Shown: positions 1 through 6,976 of the stretch, in pieces
Numbering within the stretch: the stretch's first letter is position 1
Layout: each line of letters begins with the position of its first letter
Source of the DNA: Lachnospiraceae bacterium
GTDB lineage: Bacteria > Bacillota > Clostridia > Lachnospirales > Lachnospiraceae
Assembly: GCA_900770225.1 (NCBI GenBank)
Contig: CAAGJU010000384.1
Location: 1-7,361 of the forward strand
Direction: 5' to 3'
DNA length: 7,361 nt
Position numbers and translations under genes: made by a program
Notes under the pieces: model-generated
Database searches by the model: none
The model's input: only the letters and a program-made list of their open reading frames with translations
Told to the model about the DNA's origin: nothing

Positions 1-2414
1 GCTTGTCCAACGAAGGATTAAAGCAATTAAAGATACTCGCTGGACACCACCAATACTTCGCTGTTCACACGGGTATTGAATCGACGAAGAAGGGCATGGC
101 TACCGATGGAAGAGGCGGCGTGTTCTGGCATACGCAGGGCAGTGGAAAATCTCTCTCCATGGTCTTCTATGCTCATTTACTTCAGGAGGAACTGGATTCT
201 CCGACGATTGTTGTCATCACTGATCGTAATGATCTGGATGATCAGCTGTATGGGCAGTTTGCGAAGTGCAAGGATTTTCTACGGCAGGTTCCGATTCACG
301 CGCAGAGCCGACAGAACCTGAAGGAACTTCTCGATGGTAGACGGGCAAACGGTATTATCTTCACCACGATGCAGAAGTTCGAGGAATCTCATGAGCCGCT
401 GTCTGAACGCCACAACATTATCGTCATGGCGGACGAGGCGCATCGCGGACAGTACGGACTTAAGGAGAAAATCGATTCCAAAACCGGCGAAATCAAGGTC
501 GGAACAGCACGTATCATCCGCAACAGTCTGCCACATGCAACCTACATTGGATTTACCGGGACACCGATTGCGCTTAAAGACAGAAACACACGTGAGGTTT
601 TTGGCGATTATATCGACATCTACGATATGACGCAGGCTGTAGAAGACGGTGCAACAAGGCCAGTCTATTACGAGAGCCGGGTTATCAAGTTAAAGCTTGA
701 TCCAGGCACGCTTGCTCTGATTGATCAAGAATATGACATTATGGCGGAGAACGCCGATCCAGATGTGATCGAGAGAAGTAAAAAGGAACTCGGTCAGATG
801 GAGGCCATTCTCGGTAACGACAAGACTATCGAATCCCTTGTGAATGACATTCTCGATCATTACGAGAACTACCGTGAGAACCTTTTGACCGGCAAGGCTA
901 TGATAGTAGCCTATTCCCGCCCGATAGCCATGAAAATCTATAAGCGGATCCTTGAACTGCGCCCTGCGTGGACAGACAAGGTTAAGGTCGTCATGACTAG
1001 CTCAAACAAGGATCCAGAGGAGTGGGCAAAGATTATCGGGAACAAGCACCACAAGGACGAACTGGCAGCAGAATTCAAGGACAATGACAGCCCATTCAAG
1101 ATTGCTATCGTTGTTGACATGTGGCTGACTGGTTTTGATGTGCCATCTCTAGCAACGATGTATATCTATAAGCCGATGAAGGGCTATAACCTGATGCAGG
1201 CTATAGCCCGTGTTAACCGCGTCTTCAAAGACAAGGAAGGCGGCCTGATCGTTGACTACGTCGGTATCGCATCTGCTCTCAAAGAGGCCATGAACGATTA
1301 CACGGCACGTGACCAAAAGAATTATGGTGATACCGATGTAGCAAAAGTCGCATATCCGAAGTTCCAGGAGAAACTGTCCGTATGCCGGGATCTATTCTAC
1401 GGGTATGACTATTCTGACTTCATTCATGGCAGCAATCTCGCTCGTTCGAGAGCCATTAGCGGTGCGGTGAACTTTATCGTTGCTGTGGACAAGGAAGATG
1501 ACCGGGATACGTTCCTCAAGGAAGCACTCATGCTCAAGCAGGCTCTGTCCCTTTGCTCCTCTCTTGCAGCAGAGGATGAGCGGATTGAAGCAGCATTTTT
1601 CGAATCTGTCCGGGTGTTGGTTAATCGTCTTGTGAATCAGGGTGAAGGAAAGAAAATATCTTTGCCGGAAATCAATGCGCGAATCAATAACCTCCTGAAA
1701 GCCAGCATTAAAAGTGACGGTGTCATAAACCTCTTCCAAGATGCCAACAGTGAATTTTCACTCTTTGATCCGAATTTCCTTCAGGAAATCGCAAATATGA
1801 AAGAGAAAAACCTCGCGGTGGAGCTTCTTAAAAAACTGATTGCCGAGCAGGTGGTTGTTTACAAACACACGAATGTGGTCAAATCCGAAAAGTTTAGTGA
1901 GATTTTGCAGAAAGCAATGAATCAGTATCTCAACGGAATGCTTACGAATGAGCAGGTTATTGAGGAGATGCTGAATCTTGCAAAGCAAATACAGGATGCC
2001 CAGAAGGAGGGAGAACAGCTCGGACTTACAGCCGATGAGCTTGCCTTCTATGATGCACTGACAAAGCCGCAGGCGATTAAGGATTTCTATGAGAACGAAG
2101 AACTCATTGCAATTACAAAGGAATTGGCAGACACGCTCCGCAAAAATAGAACGATAGACTGGCAGAAACGGGATTCTGCTCGTGCCAAGATGCGAATGCT
2201 TATTAAGCGACTTCTGAGGCATCACAGATATCCGCCGGAAGGCATGGACGACGCAGTACAGACGGTGATGACTCAGTGCGAGCTTTGGGCTGATAACAAC
2301 GACATGGAAGATCGTGTCAGTGCTTATTCAGATAGGCTGAAGCAGTACGTGAATGAAACCTACGATATGGATAATGTCGCAGAGTCAACAGCAGAATACG
2401 GAAAGAAGAATTAG
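1..2414 (+). CDS. hsdR: Type I restriction enzyme R subunit (HsdR), 5'-truncated by window edge
   Basis: This is the ATP-dependent translocase/endonuclease subunit of a type I restriction-modification complex, which pulls in and cuts DNA lacking the HsdM/HsdS methylation mark. About 803 codons are visible, reading in from the left edge; the TTG at base 3 is not a credible start. Counting from that TTG, the SF2 helicase motifs are in order: Walker A TQGSGKS (44-50), DEAH (144-147), motif III TGTP (185-188), GFDVP (377-381) and the QAIARVNR arginine-finger motif (399-406). The C-terminal part matches the DUF3387 (HindI/EcoEI-like) region, with IDWQKRDSARAKMR near 718 and YPP at 743. Full-length relatives are about 1000 residues, so roughly 200-250 N-terminal residues, including the PD-(D/E)xK nuclease, are outside the window. 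The reading frame is intact, with no missing motor motif. The stop codon abuts the next gene's ATG, so co-transcription is likely. Confidence 0.95.
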   Translation, partial: LSNEGLKQLKILAGHHQYFAVHTGIESTKKGMATDGRGGVFWHTQGSGKSLSMVFYAHLLQEELDSPTIVVITDRNDLDDQLYGQFAKCKDFLRQVPIHAQSRQNLKELLDGRRANGIIFTTMQKFEESHEPLSERHNIIVMADEAHRGQYGLKEKIDSKTGEIKVGTARIIRNSLPHATYIGFTGTPIALKDRNTREVFGDYIDIYDMTQAVEDGATRPVYYESRVIKLKLDPGTLALIDQEYDIMAENADPDVIERSKKELGQMEAILGNDKTIESLVNDILDHYENYRENLLTGKAMIVAYSRPIAMKIYKRILELRPAWTDKVKVVMTSSNKDPEEWAKIIGNKHHKDELAAEFKDNDSPFKIAIVVDMWLTGFDVPSLATMYIYKPMKGYNLMQAIARVNRVFKDKEGGLIVDYVGIASALKEAMNDYTARDQKNYGDTDVAKVAYPKFQEKLSVCRDLFYGYDYSDFIHGSNLARSRAISGAVNFIVAVDKEDDRDTFLKEALMLKQALSLCSSLAAEDERIEAAFFESVRVLVNRLVNQGEGKKISLPEINARINNLLKASIKSDGVINLFQDANSEFSLFDPNFLQEIANMKEKNLAVELLKKLIAEQVVVYKHTNVVKSEKFSEILQKAMNQYLNGMLTNEQVIEEMLNLAKQIQDAQKEGEQLGLTADELAFYDALTKPQAIKDFYENEELIAITKELADTLRKNRTIDWQKRDSARAKMRMLIKRLLRHHRYPPEGMDDAVQTVMTQCELWADNNDMEDRVSAYSDRLKQYVNETYDMDNVAESTAEYGKKN

Positions 2415-4769
2415 ATGCAGAAAATTGACAAAACAGACACACTCAAGACGATCTTGAGTGGTAGAAAATACACCGTTGACTACTTCCAGCGGGAATACCG
2501 GTGGGGACAGAAGCAGATTGAGCAGATGCTTGCCGACTTCCAGAGTACATTCGAGGAGTATTACAATGCTGAGGATCACGATACCACTGAAGAGGTTATG
2601 GGGTATGGTTTTTACTATATGGGCTGCATCATCTGTACAGGTGGTTCCGTAAAGAAGATTATTGACGGCCAACAGCGTCTGACGTCACTGACCCTACTCC
2701 TTATTTATCTAAATAACCTGCAGAAAGAAGTTATCCAAAACACTGACGAACGGGTCCCGCTCGATGACATGATTTACTCGAATGCCTTTGGAAAGAAAAG
2801 CTTCAACGTTGAGGTAGAGGATCGGGGAGCGTGTATGCAGGCTTTGCTGCAGGGAGACGAGACCTATATAGCTGAAAATGAGAGCTCTCAAAACATGATA
2901 GACCGTTATCGTGATATTGAGGATCTGTTTCCTGATGAGCTTAAAGGTGAAGCTCTTCTGTATTTTACTTACTGGCTCATTGAGAAGGTACTACTTCTGG
3001 AAATAGATACGCCATCTGATGATGAAGCACATACGATCTTCCTTACAATGAACGATCGCGGCTTGAGCCTGAATAGCGCTGAGATGATGAAGGCGTATAT
3101 CATCCAGCAAGTGTCGGAGCAGGACAGAATTGCGGTAAACCGCCGGTGGCAGGACAACATCAACCGCATCAAGAACGCCTCCTCCTATAACACGAGCGGC
3201 ATGGTGAACACGCAAGATGTTGAGTTCATCTCCGTATGGTTGCGTGCGAAGTACGCCAATACCATGCGTGATACCAAGCGCGGCGCCAATGACGAAGACT
3301 ATGAGCTTCTTGGCGACAAGTTCCACACCTGGGTGCGCAATAATGCCAGATCAGCGATGAGTCTCGCTAAACCGAAGGACTACAAGGATTTCGTGCTTAC
3401 CGAGATGACGCGTGTAACCGATATTTATCTTCGGATGATGAAATACAGTAGCGCACTTATCTCAGGCTACGAAGAGGTTTTCTACAACGCCAATCGCGAT
3501 TTGACTTACCAGACCATGCTTGCCGTTGCTGCTATCAAGAATGACGATCCTGAGGACATCGTTAAGAAAAAAATCCAGATGACGGCAAAGTTTGTGGATG
3601 ATTTTGCTACAATTCGAATCATTAATTTCAAAAAAGTCAATTGGAACACAAACAAATACCTGCTGTTTCGCGTGATGCGTGACATCCGGAACGAGGACTG
3701 CAAAACGATAGGGATGGTTTATGTGCGCACCCTGCGGCGCATGGATGTGACCGTCGAAGGCATCACCAGGTTCAGTCTGAACCAGTTCTCTGGACGGTAC
3801 ATGCTCCATATCCTCGCTCGATTCACCTCTTACGTGAACGTACAGATGGGAAACCCATCTCACTTCGAGGAATATGTTGACCGTAAGCGTCAGGGAAACA
3901 CTTATGATATTGAGCACATTCTGCCGGACAAGTATGAGGATTACAAAAACAGCTTCACAGACTACGACGATTTCGAAGCTACCAGAAATCAGATTGGAAA
4001 CCTGATTCTGCTCACACGTGACAAGAACAGAAGCTATCAGGCGATGAAGTACACGGAGAAGGTCCAGAAATACGTTGGCGACAACATACTCGCGCAGGCT
4101 TTGAACTGTACTGCGTACACTAACAACCCGAAGTTTCTCAAAGTGGTGAATGAATACGGCTTCAAGGCAATCCCTGATTTCAATAAGCAAAGCATCGCCG
4201 AACGAGCGGAGATCTATCTGCGCATGGCCAGTGATATCTGGAATCCAGACGCAATAAAGAAGATTGCTGGCGGCTGGAGCGATGAGGAGGAGAAGGATTT
4301 CTTCAAGAACGAGAAGGGTCGAGAGTTCACCGTTGGCTACGCCGATCGCAGCTGGCCGGACGCATTGAAGTATGGATTTTTGTCTGCAAATCTTGGCGGC
4401 AGCGGAAAGTCAATCTACAACGTTCAGGTTGGGGACACCATCTACTGCCATATCGCTGGATACGGCTTTGTCGGCATAGGCGAATGCACGTCAACCGCAG
4501 TACCGATGAAGAACTTTACTGTGAAGGTTGGTGACACGACGACTATGATAGCAGATGCACCATGGGAATCAGAGGAATCAAAGCAGAAACTTGATCCCAA
4601 CAAAGAAGTGTTTATCGGAGTCGCATGGAAGAATTATGTGACTGATATTAATGACGGCTACTGGGAGAAAGGAATGACGACGGTCCCGCTTGTCGCCTAC
4701 ATGCTTAATGACAAGACGACGCATCAAAAAGTTCGAGAACATTTCGGATATACGGATGGCGAAGACTGA
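2415..4769 (+). CDS. GmrSD/BrxU-like fused DUF262-DUF1524 nuclease with C-terminal PUA/EVE-like domain
   Basis: This 784-residue protein is probably a DNA-targeting restriction nuclease. The N-terminal DUF262 (GmrS-like, ParB/Srx-fold NTPase) shows FQREYRW at 24-30, DGQQRLTSL at 84-92 and a NDRG motif at 213-216. The DUF1524 (GmrD-like His-Me/HNH nuclease) shows YDIEHILP at 497-504, with candidate catalytic His501, then IGNLILLTRDKN at 527-538 with Asn529 and Asn538. In studied GmrSD/BrxU enzymes DUF262 hydrolyses nucleotide and DUF1524 cuts phage DNA with modified cytosines. Residues about 637-770 form an extra domain (SWPDALKYGFLSA, GDTIYCHIAGYGFVGIGE) resembling the PUA/EVE-like module appended to several nucleases. 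The ATG follows the hsdR TAG directly, with only a weak purine-rich binding site (GGAAAG near 2400), so translational coupling is likely. All key motifs are intact. The preferred DNA modification cannot be read from the sequence. Confidence 0.9.
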   Translation: MQKIDKTDTLKTILSGRKYTVDYFQREYRWGQKQIEQMLADFQSTFEEYYNAEDHDTTEEVMGYGFYYMGCIICTGGSVKKIIDGQQRLTSLTLLLIYLNNLQKEVIQNTDERVPLDDMIYSNAFGKKSFNVEVEDRGACMQALLQGDETYIAENESSQNMIDRYRDIEDLFPDELKGEALLYFTYWLIEKVLLLEIDTPSDDEAHTIFLTMNDRGLSLNSAEMMKAYIIQQVSEQDRIAVNRRWQDNINRIKNASSYNTSGMVNTQDVEFISVWLRAKYANTMRDTKRGANDEDYELLGDKFHTWVRNNARSAMSLAKPKDYKDFVLTEMTRVTDIYLRMMKYSSALISGYEEVFYNANRDLTYQTMLAVAAIKNDDPEDIVKKKIQMTAKFVDDFATIRIINFKKVNWNTNKYLLFRVMRDIRNEDCKTIGMVYVRTLRRMDVTVEGITRFSLNQFSGRYMLHILARFTSYVNVQMGNPSHFEEYVDRKRQGNTYDIEHILPDKYEDYKNSFTDYDDFEATRNQIGNLILLTRDKNRSYQAMKYTEKVQKYVGDNILAQALNCTAYTNNPKFLKVVNEYGFKAIPDFNKQSIAERAEIYLRMASDIWNPDAIKKIAGGWSDEEEKDFFKNEKGREFTVGYADRSWPDALKYGFLSANLGGSGKSIYNVQVGDTIYCHIAGYGFVGIGECTSTAVPMKNFTVKVGDTTTMIADAPWESEESKQKLDPNKEVFIGVAWKNYVTDINDGYWEKGMTTVPLVAYMLNDKTTHQKVREHFGYTDGED
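2440..2460 (+). repeat. Perfect 9-bp inverted repeat inside the start of the GmrSD-like gene
   Basis: CACTCAAGA (2440-2448), a three-base CGA loop and TCTTGAGTG (2452-2460) form an uninterrupted 9-bp stem, about 25 bases after the ATG. There is no T-run, so it is not an intrinsic terminator. It could slow early translation or mark an RNA-processing point between hsdR and the second gene. Chance occurrence in a window of this size is not negligible. Confidence 0.5.
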
Positions 4770-4827
4770 ATGCCAGTAATTCCGTAATCGGACTATGCTG
4801 AATGATCGAGAACGGTGTCAATGGAAA

Positions 4828-4856
4828 TTGTCCGGTCGAATGAAATCAAATGCTAT
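4828..4856 (+). promoter_or_regulatory. Weak candidate promoter for the AlbA_2 gene
   Basis: TTGTCC (4828-4833) matches four of six -35 consensus bases. TGCTAT (4851-4856) matches three of six -10 bases at 17-base spacing. Transcription would begin near 4863, giving an 80-base leader before the preferred start at 4944. The -10 is poor. Read-through from the upstream operon is an equally good explanation, because no terminator is visible after 4769. Confidence 0.2.
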
Positions 4857-4880
4857 CCGTTAACGATGAGATGAATGACA

Positions 4881-4913
4881 ACTTCGCATGGTAATGCGGA
4901 GGTGGTGCGAAGT
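4881..4913 (+). promoter_or_regulatory. Structured leader: two mutually exclusive stems upstream of the AlbA_2 gene
   Basis: ACTTCGCA (4881-4888) pairs perfectly with TGCGAAGT (4906-4913) around a 17-base loop that holds a free Shine-Dalgarno-like GGAGGTGG (4898-4905). An alternative stem, CGCAT (4885-4889) with ATGCG (4894-4898), uses the same left arm, so the two cannot coexist. The element ends 12 bases before the real-looking ribosome binding site AAAGGGGAG. It could be an RNA switch or a dyad operator; no protein or ligand can be named. Confidence 0.4.
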
Positions 4914-4925
4914 AATCACGAGCTT

Positions 4926-4934
4926 AAAGGGGAG
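4926..4934 (+). promoter_or_regulatory. Ribosome binding site deciding the start of the AlbA_2 gene
   Basis: AAAGGGGAG ends nine bases before ATG 4944. The alternative ATG at 4875 has only scattered GAG triplets upstream. This favours the shorter protein. Confidence 0.65.
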
Positions 4935-4943
4935 TTTGCACGC

Positions 4944-6422
4944 ATGACAATAGAAGATATACTTGCGGGTGAATCAAAGAATCTGGAATTCAAAGTGCAA
5001 CGTCCGAAGGACAGCACCAAATATATGAAGTCTGTCGTCGCCTTTGCAAACGGCGAGGGCGGAAGGATTATCTTTGGCATAGATGATAAAACTCATCAGG
5101 TAATTGGTATTCCGAAGGAACTTGTGTTTTCGGAGATGGATGCGATCACGGAGGCAATTTCGGACTGTTGTGAGCCGACTATCATTCCGGATGTCTATCT
5201 GCAGCAGATTGAGGACAAGGCCGTCATAGTTGTAGAGATCAGTCCGGGAAAGCAGCGGCCGTACTATATCAAATCATTGGGCATAAAGGACGGCACATAT
5301 ATCCGTGTTGCCGGAACTTCACGGCCTGCGGATCGTGATCTGACTGCGGAAATGTATTACGAAGATGAAGGCCGCTCCTATGACAATGTCATTCGTCGGG
5401 ATCTGACTGTGACTGATGAAGAGATCCAGTCGCTATGCTCGCGTATGAAGGAAGTGGCTGTCAAAAATGCCAGACTGGAAGGGCAGAAAGCATCCGTGAA
5501 GGATGTCACCAAGAATCAGTTGCTCTCCTGGGGACTTCTGGAGGAGGGAGAAGATGGGAAGATCCACCCAACCAATGGGTATATCTTTCTACTTGGCAAA
5601 GATTCCTTTCATTCAGTAATCCAGTGCGGCGTATTCAAAAATAACACGAGAAGTATTTTTGTTGATAAACGAGAATATACCGGGCCGCTCTGGGAGCAGG
5701 TGGAACAGGCACATGATTATGTGCTTCGCAATATTCACCTTGGGGCAAGGTTTGTCGGCATCTATCGGCAGGATATTTATGAGTTGCCACCGGACAGTAT
5801 CCGGGAGCTGATTATCAATGCTGTAATGAACTGCAGCTTTCTGCAGAATTCGCATATTCAGGTGGCAATCTATGATGACCGTCTGGAGATCACCTCGCCC
5901 GGTGGTTTGCTTCCGGGTGTGACAATTCAGAAAATGCAGGAGGGATATTCCAAAATCCGTAACAAGGCATTGGCACATGCCTTCCTCTACATGAATATGA
6001 TCGAAGAATGGGGAAGCGGCATTCCGAAGCTCATGCGGGAAATGAAGGAATATGGTCTCCGGGAGCCGGAATTTATCGATCTGGAGATTGGGTTCCGCGT
6101 TAATCTGTACCGGAATCAGAATTTGGCTATCAGCCAAGAAACTGGCCAAGAAACAAATAAAACCAACCAAGAAACTAGCCAAAAACCATCCGATACCAGC
6201 CATGAAATAAATCAAAAAGAAACCTCGGGAACGGAACTGACCAATACAGACAAGATCCGTAAGGCAATCGCTGAGAATCCTTCTGTGACACAAAAGGAGC
6301 TTCAGGAACTTACCGGGCTGTCCAGAAGTGGAGTGCGTTACATTCTGCAGCAGATGCGGGATACGGGAAAGCTGGAAAGAATTGGGGCGACGAAAAACGG
6401 TAAGTGGATTCTGAAAGAGTGA
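4944..6422 (+). CDS. AlbA_2 (Schlafen-like) / GHKL-like ATP-binding / winged-helix protein
   Basis: This 492-residue protein has the architecture often labelled 'RecG-like' or 'ATP-binding' transcriptional regulator. Residues about 5-135 form an AlbA_2 DNA-binding domain (NLEFK at 13-17, VVAFANGEGGRIIFGIDD at 31-48). Residues about 285-365 resemble HATPase_c_4 (IRELIINAVMN, ITSPGGL, EEWGSGI). A Gln/Thr/Asn-rich linker spans 393-432. A C-terminal winged helix covers about 433-490 (VTQKELQELTGLSRSGVRYIL). I chose ATG 4944 because AAAGGGGAG lies nine bases upstream and the family usually begins a few residues before the EFK motif. An in-frame ATG at 4875 would add 23 residues but has a poor binding site. 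Such genes are frequent beside type I restriction loci; a regulatory or accessory role is inference. The usual His after the GHKL Asn is Asn296 here, so ATP turnover is doubtful. Confidence 0.88.
   Translation: MTIEDILAGESKNLEFKVQRPKDSTKYMKSVVAFANGEGGRIIFGIDDKTHQVIGIPKELVFSEMDAITEAISDCCEPTIIPDVYLQQIEDKAVIVVEISPGKQRPYYIKSLGIKDGTYIRVAGTSRPADRDLTAEMYYEDEGRSYDNVIRRDLTVTDEEIQSLCSRMKEVAVKNARLEGQKASVKDVTKNQLLSWGLLEEGEDGKIHPTNGYIFLLGKDSFHSVIQCGVFKNNTRSIFVDKREYTGPLWEQVEQAHDYVLRNIHLGARFVGIYRQDIYELPPDSIRELIINAVMNCSFLQNSHIQVAIYDDRLEITSPGGLLPGVTIQKMQEGYSKIRNKALAHAFLYMNMIEEWGSGIPKLMREMKEYGLREPEFIDLEIGFRVNLYRNQNLAISQETGQETNKTNQETSQKPSDTSHEINQKETSGTELTNTDKIRKAIAENPSVTQKELQELTGLSRSGVRYILQQMRDTGKLERIGATKNGKWILKE
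6134..6176 (+). repeat. In-frame degenerate CCAAGAAAC repeats coding a QET-rich linker
   Basis: CCAAGAAAC followed by T or A occurs at 6134, 6146 and 6167, spaced 12 and 21 bases. Both spacings are multiples of three, so copy-number change would keep the frame. It encodes repeated Gln-Glu-Thr between the GHKL-like and winged-helix domains, and is probably a flexible tether of variable length. Confidence 0.7.
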
Positions 6423-6520
6423 TCGACAGCAAAGCTATACCTCGGGGTGTTCCGGATAAAGACTCTACAAGGTGATCTATAGGCGCACCTGGTGATTTCT
6501 CAGCGCGTTCCGTGCCGCCT

Positions 6521-6556
6521 TTCATTTTCTTATAGTTGAACTATTAAGAAAATGAA
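6521..6556 (+). promoter_or_regulatory. 36-bp palindrome, likely operator/promoter of the XRE gene
   Basis: TTCATTTTCTTA (6521-6532) is the exact reverse complement of TAAGAAAATGAA (6545-6556). Inside it, TAGTT (6533-6537) and AACTA (6539-6543) mirror each other around G6538, with T6544 the only extra base. TATAGT (6531-6536) matches five of six -10 bases, with a poor -35 upstream, so transcription may start near 6543, inside the palindrome. This fits autorepression by the adjacent XRE protein. On read-through mRNA the dyad extends weakly: GCCGCC (6514-6519) could pair with GGTGGC (6560-6565) and mask the ribosome binding site. Confidence 0.65.
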
Positions 6557-6562
6557 GGAGGT
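6556..6562 (+). promoter_or_regulatory. Strong Shine-Dalgarno of the XRE gene
   Basis: AGGAGGT lies eight bases before ATG 6571 and fixes that start. It sits at the right edge of the palindrome, so folding or protein binding there could block translation or transcription. Confidence 0.8.
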
Positions 6563-6570
6563 GGCAGAAG

Positions 6571-6927
6571 ATGGAGCATAACTCAGACTCTTCGCACTCC
6601 GGTCCTGATTATGCAGATATCGGCTGCCGGGTCAGGGAAGCAAGAGTAGAGTATGGCTTGACGCAGGAGGAGCTGGCAAACGATGTCGGTGTAGATCCCA
6701 AGCATATCAGCCGGATTGAAAATGGTCGCAAGAATGGATCCGACCAGTTGATCCGCCGGATCAGTGAAGTGACTGGAAAACCGCTCAGCTTCTTTTATGG
6801 AAATGCTCCATTGCCGGAGGATGCTTCAGATAAAGAAAAAGAGATTCTGATGAAGTACAGGAAGGCGACCGAGCGGCAGAAGAAGCTGATCGAATCATTG
6901 ATTGACGATGTGATGAATAACGGATAA
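6571..6927 (+). CDS. XRE-family helix-turn-helix transcriptional regulator
   Basis: This 118-residue DNA-binding protein resembles phage-repressor and mobile-element XRE regulators. The HTH_3 domain covers about residues 16-72, with YGLTQEELANDVGVD (28-42) as the first helices and KHISRIENGRKN (44-55) through the recognition helix. The charged C-terminal helix (about 86-116, KEKEILMKYRKATERQKKLIE) probably mediates dimerisation. No metallopeptidase or ligand-binding domain is attached. The start is set by a consensus ribosome binding site, and the preceding palindrome is a natural autoregulatory target. It lies 148 bases after the AlbA_2 gene on the same strand, so it may regulate itself, the following unknown gene, or the defence operon. 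The target is inference. Confidence 0.92.
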   Translation: MEHNSDSSHSGPDYADIGCRVREARVEYGLTQEELANDVGVDPKHISRIENGRKNGSDQLIRRISEVTGKPLSFFYGNAPLPEDASDKEKEILMKYRKATERQKKLIESLIDDVMNNG

Positions 6928-6936
6928 AGCAAAAGA

Positions 6937-6964
6937 TTGGCCAGCAAATCACGACCATGATAAT
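6937..6964 (+). promoter_or_regulatory. Candidate promoter between the XRE gene and the downstream hairpin
   Basis: TTGGCC (6937-6942, four of six) and GATAAT (6959-6964, five of six) are separated by 16 bases, predicting a start near 6971. If active, its transcript would enter the hairpin at 6977 almost at once, as in an attenuated leader. It would be the nearest promoter for the gene at 7070, because none is visible after the hairpin. Confidence 0.35.
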
Positions 6965-6976
6965 AAGAGATGATTT

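Noticed and set aside
3462..4190. 242-codon minus-strand frame opposite the GmrSD-like gene
   Set aside because: It lies entirely antisense to the conserved DUF1524 region, has no ribosome binding site I can see, and its translation lacks recognisable motifs. It is a shadow.
4770..4820. Possible terminator after the GmrSD-like gene (TCCG-TAAT-CGGA)
   Set aside because: The stem is only four bases and no T-run follows.
4875..4943. N-terminal extension of the AlbA_2 protein from ATG 4875
   Set aside because: The binding site is weak and the extra 23 residues precede the normal family start; ATG 4944 has a much better Shine-Dalgarno. Not excluded outright.
5831..5846. Paired CTGCAG sites forming a short stem
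   Set aside because: They fall in well-conserved coding sequence (NCSFLQNS) and the stem is only six bases; no role is indicated.
5613..6293. 226-codon minus-strand frame opposite the AlbA_2 gene
   Set aside because: The hydrophobic stretch comes from reverse-reading the Gln/Thr repeat and conserved domains; the + strand protein is clearly the real one.
6470..6496. AGGTG/CACCT dyad and repeated GGTGAT between the AlbA_2 and XRE genes
   Set aside because: The five-base arms are too short to support an operator or hairpin without comparative data.
6552..6581. Nine-codon ORF overlapping the XRE start
   Set aside because: It has no ribosome binding site and its sequence is explained by the palindrome and Shine-Dalgarno of the XRE gene.
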